Below, one piece after another: positions 10,397 through 18,952 of a stretch of 64,000 nucleotides of DNA. The DNA is from an uncultured Alphaproteobacteria bacterium (GTDB taxonomy: Bacteria; Pseudomonadota; Alphaproteobacteria; Rhizobiales; Aestuariivirgaceae), in contig CALMWF010000026.1 of the NCBI GenBank assembly GCA_937873445.1, positions 1 through 64,000 of the forward strand. Direction: 5' to 3'. The notes under the pieces are model-generated. The model worked only from the letters and a program-made list of their open reading frames with translations, was not told the DNA's origin and did not search any database. Position numbers and translations under genes: made by a program. How positions within the stretch are numbered: position 1 is the first letter of the stretch; each line of letters opens with the position of its first letter.

Positions 10397-11359
10397 ATGA
10401 GCCGCCTGCCCCCCCGCGTTCCCCTGATCCGCAGCCAGCATGTGCTGGCCATCGGCGATCTTTCCCCCACCGAAATCACCGCCCTTCTCGACCTTGCCCT
10501 CACCTATGTGAATGTGAACCGGCAGGCGGAGAAGGCGAGCGACATTCTTAAAGGTCAGACCCAGGTCAACCTGTTCTTCGAGGCGTCCACCCGCACCCAG
10601 TCCAGTTTCGAGATTGCGGGCAAAAGGCTGGGTGCCGATGTGATGAACATGGCGGTGTCCACCTCCTCCATCTCCAAGGGCGAGACGGTGCTGGACACGG
10701 CGATGACCATCAACGCCATGCACCCCGATTTTCTGGTGGTGCGGCACCAGTCCTCGGGTGCGGTGGAACTGCTGGCCCAGAAGGTGTCGTGCCATGTCAT
10801 CAATGCCGGCGACGGCCAGCATGAGCACCCCACCCAGGGCCTGCTCGATGCGCTCACCATCCGCAGCCATTTCGGCCGGCTGGAGGGGCTGACGGTGGCC
10901 ATCTGCGGCGATGTGCTGCATTCGCGCGTGGCGCGATCCAACATTCACCTGCTCACCAAAATGGGGGCCAGGGTGCGGGTGGTGGCGCCGTCAACGCTGC
11001 TGCCCTCGGGCATCGGCAATTTCGGCACCGAGGTGTTCACGTCCATGGATGAGGGCATTGCCGGGGCCGATGTGGTGATGATGCTGCGCCTGCAACTCGA
11101 GCGCATGAGCGGCGCCTTCGTGCCGTCGCAGCGCGAATATTACCGCTTTCACGGCCTGACCGAGGAAAAGCTGAAACGCGCGAAGCCCGGTGCCTTGGTC
11201 ATGCATCCCGGCCCCATGAACCGGGGCATCGAGATTGATTCGTCGGTGGCGGACGGGGCGCAGTCGGTGATCCGTGAACAGGTGGAAATGGGCGTGGCGG
11301 TGCGCATGGCGGTGCTGGACGCGCTGTCGCGCAACCGGCGGGCGGGAGGTGTGGCATGA
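10397..11359 (+). CDS. pyrB: Aspartate carbamoyltransferase catalytic subunit
   Basis: Condenses carbamoyl phosphate and aspartate, the committed step of pyrimidine synthesis. The 320 residues show the carbamoyl-phosphate motif [15 protein letters not shown] (about 55-70), [10 protein letters not shown] near 145, and the C-terminal [12 protein letters not shown]. Start choice: ATG at 10397 opens directly into the conserved region; an open frame 13 codons upstream is less likely. No pyrI regulatory gene is nearby. It overlaps the degenerate dihydroorotase by ATGA, the arrangement known for pyrB-pyrC' in Pseudomonas, where the inactive partner is needed for the assembled transcarbamoylase. Confidence 0.97.
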   Translation: MSRLPPRVPLIRSQHVLAIGDLSPTEITALLDLALTYVNVNRQAEKASDILKGQTQVNLFFEASTRTQSSFEIAGKRLGADVMNMAVSTSSISKGETVLDTAMTINAMHPDFLVVRHQSSGAVELLAQKVSCHVINAGDGQHEHPTQGLLDALTIRSHFGRLEGLTVAICGDVLHSRVARSNIHLLTKMGARVRVVAPSTLLPSGIGNFGTEVFTSMDEGIAGADVVMMLRLQLERMSGAFVPSQREYYRFHGLTEEKLKRAKPGALVMHPGPMNRGIEIDSSVADGAQSVIREQVEMGVAVRMAVLDALSRNRRAGGVA

Positions 11360-12666
11360 CGCCCAACCGGTCATCGCGCCGCGCCTGGCTCAACGCCGAT
11401 ATCGTGGCCCCGGCCCAGGGCCTGTCGGGCACGGGCGGCATCGTCATCGAGGACGGCTGGATTCTGGCGGTGGGGCCAAAGGTGACACGCGACACGGTGG
11501 GCGCGGGCACGGATATCCGCGATGCCCGTGGGCTGGTGCTGATGCCCGGCCTGATCGACGCGCGCGTCTTCACCGGCGAGCCGGGCAGCGAATACCGCGA
11601 GACTCTGGCCACGGCCAGCGAGGCGGCGGCGGCGGGTGGTGTCACCACCATGATCGTCATGCCCAATACCGAGCCGGTGATGGATGAGGCGGCCATCGTC
11701 GATTACGTCATGCGGCGGGCGCGCGACACGGCAGCGGTGCGGGTTGCCCCCATGGCCGCCATCACCAAGGGCTGCCGGGGCGAATTGATGTGCGAGGTGG
11801 GCCTGCTCAAGGAGGCCGGTGCGGTGGCCATCACCGACGGCAACCGGGCCGTGGCGCATGCCAACCTCTTCCGGCGGGCTTTGACCTATGCCCGTGATTT
11901 CAACATGCTGGTGGTGCAGCATGTGGAAGAACCGACGCTCGCCAGCGGCGTCATGAATGCCGGCGAAATGGCCGCGCGCCTCGGCCTTGCCGGCATTCCG
12001 GCCATGGCTGAGGTCATCATGCTGGAGCGTGACCTGCGGCTCGTTGAAATGACCGGCGCGCGCTATCACGCCGCCCAGATTTCATGCGCGGCTTCGGTGG
12101 CGGTGATGCGCGCCGCCAAGGCGCGCGGCCTGCCGGTGTCATGCGGTGTGTCGGTGCATCATCTGGTGCTGAACGAAAATGACATTGGCGCCTATCGCAC
12201 CTTCTTCAAGCTGTCGCCGCCGCTGCGCGGCGAGGCCGACCGGCTGGCGCTGGTGGAAGGACTGAAGGACGGCACCATTGATAACATCGTGTCGTCGCAT
12301 GATCCGCAAAGCGCCGACACCAAGCGCCTGCCCTTTGCCGAGGCGGCCTTCGGCGTGGTGGGGCTGGAGACCATGCTGTCAGCGGCACTGTCGCTCCATC
12401 ACAATGACGGCGTGGCGCTGGCGCGGCTGGTGGAGGCCATGAGCCACCGCCCGGCGCAGTTGCTGGGGCTGGAAACCGGACGGCTGGCGCCCGGCGCCCC
12501 TGCCGATTTCACGCTCGTTGACATCAACCGGTCGTGGACGGTCACCGACCAGACGCTGCGCTCGCGCTCCAAGAATTCGCCCTTCGAGCGGCGCACGCTG
12601 GAGGGGCGCGCGGTCGAAACCGTGGTGGCGGGCCGCAGTGTCTTCACCCTCAGTTCACAGGAGTAG
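11356..12666 (+). CDS. pyrC: Dihydroorotase homologue lacking metal-binding residues (PyrC'-like)
   Basis: Class I dihydroorotase fold, 436 residues, with most catalytic residues replaced. The usual HxH after PGLID is R70-V71-F72. The later metal histidine of HVS is Q241 (QISC). The closing DHAPH motif reads S314-H-D-P-Q318. H189 remains. The scaffold is otherwise intact ([39 protein letters not shown]), so this is not a decayed gene. Coupling to pyrB by a 4-bp overlap suggests it supports aspartate transcarbamoylase assembly instead of catalysis, as reported for Pseudomonas pyrC'. An active dihydroorotase should then be encoded elsewhere. The role is inference; the residue losses are seen directly. 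Confidence 0.9.
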   Translation: MTPNRSSRRAWLNADIVAPAQGLSGTGGIVIEDGWILAVGPKVTRDTVGAGTDIRDARGLVLMPGLIDARVFTGEPGSEYRETLATASEAAAAGGVTTMIVMPNTEPVMDEAAIVDYVMRRARDTAAVRVAPMAAITKGCRGELMCEVGLLKEAGAVAITDGNRAVAHANLFRRALTYARDFNMLVVQHVEEPTLASGVMNAGEMAARLGLAGIPAMAEVIMLERDLRLVEMTGARYHAAQISCAASVAVMRAAKARGLPVSCGVSVHHLVLNENDIGAYRTFFKLSPPLRGEADRLALVEGLKDGTIDNIVSSHDPQSADTKRLPFAEAAFGVVGLETMLSAALSLHHNDGVALARLVEAMSHRPAQLLGLETGRLAPGAPADFTLVDINRSWTVTDQTLRSRSKNSPFERRTLEGRAVETVVAGRSVFTLSSQE

Positions 12667-12669
12667 CCC

Positions 12670-13263
12670 ATGAACCTCGTGCTGGCCGCCGTGCTGGGTT
12701 ATCTCAACGGCTCCATTCCCTTCGGCCTGCTGTTCACCCGGGCGGCCGGGCTGGGCGATGTGCGCTCCATCGGCTCCGGCAATATCGGCGCCACCAATGT
12801 GCTGCGCACCGGCAACAAGAAGGTGGCGGCGCTGACTCTGCTGTTCGATGCGCTGAAGGGCTTCGTGCCGGTCATCATCGCCCAGCACTGGCTGGGGCCC
12901 ACACCCGCTGTGGTGGCGGGGCTTGCCGCCATTGCCGGCCACCTCTTTCCGGTGTGGCTGGGCTTCAAGGGCGGCAAGGGTGTTGCTACCAACATCGGTG
13001 TGCTTTTTGCCCTGTACTGGCCGCTGGGCCTTGCCTTTCTGGCGGTGTGGCTGGGGCTTGCCTTCCTCATCCGCATCTCCTCGCTGTCGGCGCTGGTGGC
13101 GGCGGCGGCCTCGCCGCTGTGGGCCTGGCTTCTGGGCCGGGCTGATCTGGTGGTGCCGGTGGCGCTGGTGGCGGCGGTCATTTTCCTTACCCACCGCGCC
13201 AACATCGCCCGGCTTATGGCCGGAACGGAACCGAAAATCTCGCTTGGCAAGAAGGCGGAGTGA
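12670..13263 (+). CDS. plsY: Acyl-phosphate:glycerol-3-phosphate acyltransferase
   Basis: Membrane acyltransferase that makes lysophosphatidic acid from acyl phosphate. The 197 residues hold five hydrophobic spans and three family motifs: GSIPFGLL (about 14), [14 protein letters not shown] (about 37-50), and [18 protein letters not shown] (about 92-110). It begins 3 bp after the pyrC' stop and ends against dprA, so it lies in the same tight operon. Confidence 0.97.
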   Translation: MNLVLAAVLGYLNGSIPFGLLFTRAAGLGDVRSIGSGNIGATNVLRTGNKKVAALTLLFDALKGFVPVIIAQHWLGPTPAVVAGLAAIAGHLFPVWLGFKGGKGVATNIGVLFALYWPLGLAFLAVWLGLAFLIRISSLSALVAAAASPLWAWLLGRADLVVPVALVAAVIFLTHRANIARLMAGTEPKISLGKKAE

Positions 13264-13265
13264 CC

Positions 13266-14390
13266 ATGACGCCGCGCCGCCTCACCGACGCGGAGCGGCT
13301 GGACTGGCTGCGGCTGTTGCGCTGTGAAAATGTCGGACCCGTCACCTTTGCCCGGCTGCTGAGCCGCTTTGGCTCGGCGGCGGCAGCGCTTGCGGCCATT
13401 CCGCACCTGTCGAAGAAGGGCGGCCTGGGCCGTCCGCTGGGACTGGCCTCGCAGGCCGCGGCCGAAGATGAGATGGCACAGACGGCAGCTCTGGGAGCCT
13501 GTTATGTGGCGGCGGGCGAGGATGGCTATCCCGCGCCGCTGCGCCACATTCACGGTGCCCCGCCGCTGCTTTGCGTCAAGGGCCGCAAGGACCTGGCGGC
13601 GCGTCCGGCCGTTGCGGTGGTGGGGGCGCGCAATGCCTCGGCGGCCGGCCTGAAATTCACCCGCGGCCTGGCGGCAGAACTGGCAGACGCCGGCTATGTG
13701 GTGGCATCCGGCCTGGCGCGCGGCATTGACACGGCGGCCCATCAGGCCGCCCTCGCCCACGGCACGGTGGCGGTGGTGGCCGGCGGCATCGGCCATGTCT
13801 ATCCGCCGGAGAACGCCGACTTGTTTGCGGCCATTGCCGAGCATGGGCTTCTGCTGTCCGAAATGCCTCCCGGTGCTGCCCCCATGGCCGAACATTTTCC
13901 GCGCCGCAACCGCATCATCTCCGGCATGGCGCTGGCCACGGTGGTGGTGGAGGCGGCTTTGCGGTCCGGGTCGCTCATCACGGCGCGTCTGGCCGCCGAA
14001 CAGGGGCGCGAGGTTTTTGCCGCCCCCGGTTCGCCGCTGGACCCGCGCTGCGAAGGCTCAAACCGGCTGATCCGCGAGGGGGCACAGCTGCTCACGGCGG
14101 CGCGCGATGTGGTGGAGGCGCTGGCTGCCGCGCCGCCACGGTTTGAACCGGCGCAGGGGTCATTTCTGGAACAGGACGAGTATGAGCGCTCGCTTGATGT
14201 CGTGGCCAAAGAGGATGACCGCCTTGACGCCGATGATGTGGCCCGGCTTCTGTCGCCCACACCGGTGGAGGTGGACGATCTCATCCGTGAAAGCGGCTTG
14301 CCGCCGCGCGTGGTGGTGGGCCTGCTGCTGGAGCTGGAACTGGCGGGCCGCCTCATCCGCCACAGCGGCGGTCGGGTGGCGAGCGCCTGA
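13266..14390 (+). CDS. dprA: DNA-processing protein DprA (Smf)
   Basis: Loads RecA onto incoming single-stranded DNA during transformation. The 374 residues contain an N-terminal SAM-like helical part, then the Rossmann core with VAVVGARNASAAGLK, ASGLARGIDTAAHQ (about 145) and FPRRNRIISGMA. A C-terminal winged-helix segment (about 300-370, DLIRESGLPPRVVVGLLLELEL) follows. I prefer the ATG at 13266, six bases after GGAG; a GTG at 13260 overlapping the plsY stop is the alternative. It closes the pyrB-to-dprA run. A comEC gene at the right end of the window supports a DNA-uptake capacity. Confidence 0.95.
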   Translation: MTPRRLTDAERLDWLRLLRCENVGPVTFARLLSRFGSAAAALAAIPHLSKKGGLGRPLGLASQAAAEDEMAQTAALGACYVAAGEDGYPAPLRHIHGAPPLLCVKGRKDLAARPAVAVVGARNASAAGLKFTRGLAAELADAGYVVASGLARGIDTAAHQAALAHGTVAVVAGGIGHVYPPENADLFAAIAEHGLLLSEMPPGAAPMAEHFPRRNRIISGMALATVVVEAALRSGSLITARLAAEQGREVFAAPGSPLDPRCEGSNRLIREGAQLLTAARDVVEALAAAPPRFEPAQGSFLEQDEYERSLDVVAKEDDRLDADDVARLLSPTPVEVDDLIRESGLPPRVVVGLLLELELAGRLIRHSGGRVASA

Positions 14391-14408
14391 GTTCCCGGCC
14401 ATTGCTTG

Positions 14409-14465
14409 GGGAATACTTCCCTAGTTTCAATCTCTGCTGCAAAACAGATCGTCGTTGCCTTGACA
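14409..14465 (+). promoter_or_regulatory. Possible control region of the small secreted gene pair
   Basis: A palindrome GGGAA-TAC-TTCCC at 14409-14421 and a perfect TTGACA at 14460-14465 lie in the 132-bp gap before the first small secreted gene. No good -10 stands at the normal distance, so the promoter call is weak. Confidence 0.25.
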
Positions 14466-14522
14466 AGTTGTGGTCGGGGAGTGAATGTTATCGCCATCTA
14501 CTTTACAAATTCGGGGGCTGAC

Positions 14523-14741
14523 ATGAAAGTGGTTCTGTTTTTGACGGCTGTGGCGGTGCTGGTCGCCGCCCCTCTTTCGGCGGAGGCCAAGGGCCGCAAG
14601 GCGCCGCGCGGGACCATGTCGGCGTCCGAACGGGCCGACTTTGTGCGCTGGGCGAATGACGCCTGCCGAAAGAAATACCCCGGCAATGTCTACGCCATGA
14701 TCGACACCAAGCGGCGCCGTGTCGTCTGCTACGTCCGCTGA
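14523..14741 (+). CDS. Small secreted protein with two conserved cysteines (copy 1)
   Basis: A 72-residue exported protein not recognised from any named family. Signal peptide MKVVLFLTAVAVLVAAPLSA, then a basic, about 50-residue mature part. Two cysteines stand 21 residues apart (ACRKKYPGNVYAMID, then VVCYVR at the end). The C-terminal half resembles the next gene (CRKKYPGNV against CRKRFPDTV; RRRVVC against RRKGYIC), so the two are diverged tandem copies. A disulfide in the periplasm is likely. Start chosen at the signal peptide. Confidence 0.6.
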   Translation: MKVVLFLTAVAVLVAAPLSAEAKGRKAPRGTMSASERADFVRWANDACRKKYPGNVYAMIDTKRRRVVCYVR

Positions 14742-14753
14742 TAGGTCCTGCTC

Positions 14754-14975
14754 ATGAAAAGAAATCCTGCCATGGTGATGGCCATTGCCCTGCTGGCTTT
14801 TGCGGGTTCACTCACCGATGCCTGGGCGGGCAGCGCCCGCGACAAATACACCAAGGCGCAGCAGAAGAAGATCTATGAATCTGCCTTGCGCGAATGCCGC
14901 AAGCGCTTTCCGGATACGGTGGCGGTCATCGTGGACTACCGGCGCAAAGGCTACATCTGCCGCTATTTTCACTAG
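14754..14975 (+). CDS. Small secreted protein with two conserved cysteines (copy 2)
   Basis: A 73-residue exported protein, paralogue of the preceding gene, starting 12 bp after it. Signal peptide ends near DAWA-G. The mature part is Lys/Arg-rich (RDKYTKAQQKKIYESALRE) followed by CRKRFPDTVAVIVDYRRKG and ICRYFH. The cysteine spacing closely matches copy 1. Function is unknown. A structured non-coding stretch follows before the converging GST gene. Confidence 0.6.
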   Translation: MKRNPAMVMAIALLAFAGSLTDAWAGSARDKYTKAQQKKIYESALRECRKRFPDTVAVIVDYRRKGYICRYFH

Positions 14976-15046
14976 TGTCGCGGGTTCGACGGCCGGGCGG
15001 CCACCGATAGCAAGTCGGCGCCTGAACTTCGGAACCGAAACGACAC
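14975..15046. other. Structured intergenic element between converging genes
   Basis: Outer arms GTGTCG (14975-14980) and CGACAC (15041-15046) pair, then GGTTC (14983-14987) with GAACC (15032-15036), then CGAC (14987-14990) with GTCG (15014-15017) around a GGCC-GGGC-GGCC hairpin. It may be a terminator without a U-run or a folded RNA end. The CGAC and GGTTC arms share one base, so not all pairs form together. Confidence 0.3.
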
Positions 15047-15050
15047 CGGA

Positions 15051-15707
15051 TCAATCCACCTCGTCTTCCGGCACAATCCAGGTTTCGGTGAGGGCGGCGG
15101 CCTGCCAGTCGAGGAAGGCGGGGGTGGCCAGGATGGCGTTCATATAGTCGCGGCTCTGGCGAGAAACCTTCACGTCATAGGTTTCAAAGCGTGTGGCAAC
15201 CGGCGTGAAATAGGCATCAGCCGCCGAGAATTTGCCGAACAGGAAGGGACCGCCCCGGCCGTGTGCGGTGCGTGCCGCTTTCCATATGGCCTCTATGCGG
15301 GCGATGTCGGCCGTGATCTGATCGGTCATAGGCACGCGCTTCACCGGGCGGCGCAGGTTCATGGGCAAGGCGGCGCGCAGGGCGCGAAAGCCGGCATGCA
15401 TTTCCGCACAGATCGAACGGGCCATGGCGCGGGCGGCGCGCGGGCGCGGCCAGATGAGCCGGTCCGGCCAGGCCTCCGCCAGATATTCCATGATGGCCAG
15501 GCTGTCCCACACCGTCATCTGGCCATGGACAAGCACCGGCACCTGCCCCGCCGCGGAAATACGGCGCACGGCGCGGCCAAATTTTGGCTGGCCAAAGGGA
15601 ATGAGCTTTTGCTCATGGTCAATGCCGGCCATGGCCAGCATCATGGCCGGGCGCAGCGACCACGATGAATAGTTGCGATTGCCGATGTAGAGGATGGGCT
15701 TTGCCAT
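15051..15707 (-). CDS. Glutathione S-transferase family protein
   Basis: Cytosolic GST-like protein, 218 residues. The N-terminal thioredoxin-like domain begins PILYIGNRNYSSWSLRP, with the likely catalytic serine in the SSWS segment, followed by QVPVLVHGQMTVWDSLAIMEYL, the glutathione-site cis-Pro and Ser pattern. The helical C-terminal domain includes FGKFSAADAYFTPVATRF. Start ATG at 15707 gives a standard GST; the open frame extends upstream into the MFS gene but that part is out of frame with it. Substrate unknown. It is 28 bp downstream of the MFS gene on the same strand. Confidence 0.88.
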   Translation of the reverse strand: MAKPILYIGNRNYSSWSLRPAMMLAMAGIDHEQKLIPFGQPKFGRAVRRISAAGQVPVLVHGQMTVWDSLAIMEYLAEAWPDRLIWPRPRAARAMARSICAEMHAGFRALRAALPMNLRRPVKRVPMTDQITADIARIEAIWKAARTAHGRGGPFLFGKFSAADAYFTPVATRFETYDVKVSRQSRDYMNAILATPAFLDWQAAALTETWIVPEDEVD

Positions 15708-15735
15708 GTGGGTCTCCCTGCTGGCGCGTATAGTA

Positions 15736-16926
15736 TCACAGTGAGCGGGGAAGGTAATGCCAGGCGTAGCCGGCCACCACGGCAAGGCCGGAACCGAGCA
15801 CCATGAAGGCCGCACCCAGATCCCAGACCGACAGAATGAGGGCGAAGACAAAGCCGGGAATGATTTCGGAAAATTCGATGAAGGTGCGGTAGACCGGGGC
15901 CATGCGGGTTTTCTCATGCGGGCGCACGGCGCGCAGGAAGGGAATGCCGCCCACGCCATCAAGCCCGGTGGTGGCCAGGGCACCGGCCAGCAGCAGTCCG
16001 CCCGCCAGAAGCGGATGGGCGGGACCGGCCACCCCGGCGGCAAAGGAAAAGCCCGCCGCCAGCACCAGGCACAGGGTGATGACCTTGCGCACCCCCATGT
16101 GGCGGGCCAGCCGTCCATAGAGGAAGGTGATGAGCAGCATGGCCTGGCTGAGCGACAGCAGCAGGCCTGCCGCCATCTTGCTTTCGCCGCCCTCCAGCAT
16201 CAGCAGCGGGCCATAGATGAACAGGCCGCTCCAGAAACACGAGCGGCCAAAGGCGATGATCCAGGCCAGCCTGAGGCGGGGCTGGGCGGCAAAGCGCCGG
16301 ACATTGGCCAGGGGGTGAAAGGGTCGGTGCGCCATGGCCGAGGGGCGCGGCTCGGCCAGTCTGAGCCAGGAAAAGAACAGCACCAGGAACAATGCCGCCG
16401 CCAGGGCGGCCAGTTGCGGCCCGGCCGGCCCGTAGCGGGTGTAGAGCCACACCCCCAGCGCCGGACCGGCCGTCCAGGAGAGCACCGAAAAGGTGAGGCG
16501 CAGCGGCTCACTTTCGGCCAGCCGGTCACGCGGAATGTGGTCAAGGATATAGAGCGACAGCATGACCTGCAGCACGGCGGCCCCGGTGTTGCGCAGGAAT
16601 ACGCCCAGCGCCTGCCCCGGCAGGGTGAAGGTGGCAAGCAGCACGCTGGCCAGCATCAGAAGCCCGATGCCGAGGAAATAGGCGCGCCGGGCCGACAGGC
16701 GGCGCAGCACATTGGGCAGGTTGAGCGCGGTGGCCAGAACCGCAAGCGACACCAGCGTTGACAGCACCGAGACCTTCTGGCTTGAGCCCAGCAGGTCATG
16801 GGCCTGAATGGACAGCACGCTGGCATTGATGGCGCGTACCAGGCTTTCCGCCGCAAACAGAAAGCCGAAGGTCATGGCGCCGGCGCGGCGGCTGGCGGTC
16901 TTCAGCGGCAGGGTGACATCGCTCAT
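15736..16926 (-). CDS. MFS transporter
   Basis: Major facilitator superfamily permease, 396 residues, with about 12 hydrophobic spans and a central polar loop near residue 190-205 (LAEPRPSAMAHRPFHP). The loop GRLARHMGVRKV in the second half matches the MFS loop 8-9 pattern. Start ATG at 16926 (MSDVTLPLK). Substrate is not predictable. It diverges from the CDF exporter across 121 bp and is followed by the GST gene. Confidence 0.85.
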   Translation of the reverse strand: MSDVTLPLKTASRRAGAMTFGFLFAAESLVRAINASVLSIQAHDLLGSSQKVSVLSTLVSLAVLATALNLPNVLRRLSARRAYFLGIGLLMLASVLLATFTLPGQALGVFLRNTGAAVLQVMLSLYILDHIPRDRLAESEPLRLTFSVLSWTAGPALGVWLYTRYGPAGPQLAALAAALFLVLFFSWLRLAEPRPSAMAHRPFHPLANVRRFAAQPRLRLAWIIAFGRSCFWSGLFIYGPLLMLEGGESKMAAGLLLSLSQAMLLITFLYGRLARHMGVRKVITLCLVLAAGFSFAAGVAGPAHPLLAGGLLLAGALATTGLDGVGGIPFLRAVRPHEKTRMAPVYRTFIEFSEIIPGFVFALILSVWDLGAAFMVLGSGLAVVAGYAWHYLPRSL

Positions 16927-17047
16927 GGGATGATCCCAATATGATTTGCGCGCGCCTCTCAAGCGGCCAGCCGCGGCAAATTTCTGGCCCCATGGCGCGG
17001 CGTTGCGGCCCTTGCGTCAGCGCCGTGATGGCGTATGAAGCGCCCCC

Positions 17048-18472
17048 ATGGCCCACGATCATGTTTCCCCTGCCCCCGGCGGCAATGCGTCTTCCGACAA
17101 GCAGAAGGTCGCCTTCTTCTCCATGCTGGCCAGCGCCGTGCTGGCCTTTACCAAGCTTGCTGCGGCCATCGTGACCGGCTCGCTCGGCGTCTTGTCCGAG
17201 GCCATTCACGGCATCATCGATTTCGGTGCCACGGTCATTACCCTGTTTGCCGTGCGCTGGGCCGACCAGCCCGCCGACGACAAGCATCACTTCGGCCACG
17301 CCAAGGTGGAAAGCATTGCCGCGCTGGTGGAGACCGCCCTGCTCTTTGTCACCACCGGATGGATTGTCATTGAGGCGGTGAAGCGCCTGCTCAGTGGTGG
17401 GGAACACGTCATTGTCACCTGGTGGGCGGTGGCCATCATTGCCGGATCGGTGATCATTGATTTCAACCGCTCGCGGGCGCTGATGAAGGTGGCCCGCCAG
17501 ACGGGGTCGCAGGCGCTGGAGGCCGATGCCCTGCACTTCTCCACCGACATGTGGTCGTCGCTGGTGGTGCTGTTCGGCCTTGGTGCGGTGTGGCTGAAGG
17601 TGCCCTTTGCCGATTCCATTGCCGCCCTCATCATCTCCGTCTTCATTGCCCATGCCGGCTGGGATCTGGGCAAGCGCACCCTGGCCACCCTCTTGGATAC
17701 CGCGCCGGACGGCTCCACGGATAAAATCCGCGCCGTGGCCGAGCAGATTCCGGGGGTGCTCACGATCAGCCAGCTGCGCATCCGCCCGGCGGGGGCCACG
17801 CTCTTTGTCAATCTCACGGCCGACGTGGCGCGCACCATGCCGGTGGAGGCAGTGAGCACGCTGCGCCAGCGCCTCGTTGACGAGGTGGTGAAGGAATATC
17901 CGGGGGCGGATGTGCTGGTGACGCCCAATCCGGTGGCGCTGGACAGCGAAACCGCCTTCGACAAGATTGATCTCATTGCCCAGCAGCGCGGCATGGCCAT
18001 TCATCATCTGACGGTGCAGCAGATCGACGGGCGGCTGGCCGTCAGTTTCGATCTGGAGGTGGAGGGCGACACGCCGCTGGGCGAGGCCCATGACAAGGCG
18101 ACCGCGCTGGAAGCGGCGGTGCGGGCTGAACTGGGAACCGATGTTGAAGTGGAAAGCCATATCGAACCGCAGCCGCTGCGACTCATCGCCGGGAAAACGG
18201 CCGGCAAGGCGCTGACGGCCAAGGTGCAGGCCCGGCTTCTGGCCCTGGCGAAGCGCCAGAAGGGACTGAGCGACGTGCACAATATCCGGGTTCGCCAGAC
18301 CGAAGACGGGCTGTTTGTGCATTACCACTGCCGCTTTCCCGGCTCACTGACGGTGCGGCGGGTTCATCACCTGGTGGACGAGATTGAAAACGGCCTGCAG
18401 GAAAGCTTTCCCAGCCTGTGCCGGGTCATTGCCCACACCGAGCCGCTGGGCGAGAAGAAACACGCGCTGTAG
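17048..18472 (+). CDS. Cation diffusion facilitator with extended cytoplasmic domain
   Basis: Proton-coupled divalent metal exporter of the CDF family in the inner membrane. The N-terminal half (about residues 15-210) has six spans. Metal-site residues are H and D in HGIID and H and D in HFSTD, and the loop has HHFGHAKVES. Typical members are about 300 residues; this one has 474. After the usual C-terminal domain (about 225-305) two more segments of similar beta-alpha-beta layout follow (about 310-390 and 400-470). Each shows a V-H/R-x-L/I start and a late V-E/I-x-H-x-E pattern. The metal cannot be decided from sequence. Confidence 0.9.
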   Translation: MAHDHVSPAPGGNASSDKQKVAFFSMLASAVLAFTKLAAAIVTGSLGVLSEAIHGIIDFGATVITLFAVRWADQPADDKHHFGHAKVESIAALVETALLFVTTGWIVIEAVKRLLSGGEHVIVTWWAVAIIAGSVIIDFNRSRALMKVARQTGSQALEADALHFSTDMWSSLVVLFGLGAVWLKVPFADSIAALIISVFIAHAGWDLGKRTLATLLDTAPDGSTDKIRAVAEQIPGVLTISQLRIRPAGATLFVNLTADVARTMPVEAVSTLRQRLVDEVVKEYPGADVLVTPNPVALDSETAFDKIDLIAQQRGMAIHHLTVQQIDGRLAVSFDLEVEGDTPLGEAHDKATALEAAVRAELGTDVEVESHIEPQPLRLIAGKTAGKALTAKVQARLLALAKRQKGLSDVHNIRVRQTEDGLFVHYHCRFPGSLTVRRVHHLVDEIENGLQESFPSLCRVIAHTEPLGEKKHAL

Positions 18473-18493
18473 CCGGGAAGGTCAGCCTCAGCC

Positions 18494-18769
18494 CTATTGA
18501 TCGGCCAGTTTGGCCAGATTTCGCAGTCGGTTCAGCTCGGCTTCGGGGATTTCCACCCGGTTGGCCACGGAAAAGGCCTCATAAAAGGTGACCTCCAGCA
18601 GACCGAGCAGCGTGGTCAGGCCGGCCGCCTTGGCCATGTTGCGCATTTCCAGCACCATGTCGGCAATGTAATTGGCGGTGTCCCTGGGGTCCGGCGTGCG
18701 CCGCGCCTGGGCTGAACTGTTCGGCGAGGCGGAAAGACGGCCGTTCTGGGGGGCTGTCTTATTGTTCAT
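18494..18769 (-). CDS. Small hypothetical helical protein
   Basis: A 91-residue cytoplasmic protein. The N-terminal 30 residues are polar and probably disordered. The rest is predicted helical with YIADMVLEMRNMAKAAGLTT and LLEVTFYEAFSVANRVEIP. Small proteins of this shape are common in Rhizobiales without known function. It converges with the CDF gene (21 bp) and diverges from topA across a 183-bp AT-rich gap. Confidence 0.6.
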   Translation of the reverse strand: MNNKTAPQNGRLSASPNSSAQARRTPDPRDTANYIADMVLEMRNMAKAAGLTTLLGLLEVTFYEAFSVANRVEIPEAELNRLRNLAKLADQ

Positions 18770-18952
18770 TGTTAAATCACAGGTTGATTATTGTTTGATT
18801 TGCTCAACCAATAAACGGGGTGTAGCAGAGTTGAAAAGAAACCAGAGGTAGAGCCGTCCCGGATATTAATCATTTTCCGTTGCTTCCGGCCCGGCTTGCC
18901 ACCCTCCCAGAAGGCGTCTAAGAGCCGAGCCGAGCGCAATTCAGGGCAGTGA
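18770..18952. promoter_or_regulatory. AT-rich divergent control region upstream of topA
   Basis: 183 bp separating topA from the small hypothetical gene. The left part is notably AT-rich for this genome and holds an inverted repeat GGTTGA (18782-18787) / TCAACC (18804-18809). No single promoter could be fixed. topA promoters are often supercoiling-sensitive; nothing here proves that. Confidence 0.35.

Noticed and set aside
11356-12666. The degenerate dihydroorotase as a pseudogene
   Set aside because: The frame is complete, the scaffold is well kept, and it is translationally coupled to pyrB; selective loss of catalytic residues only does not fit decay.
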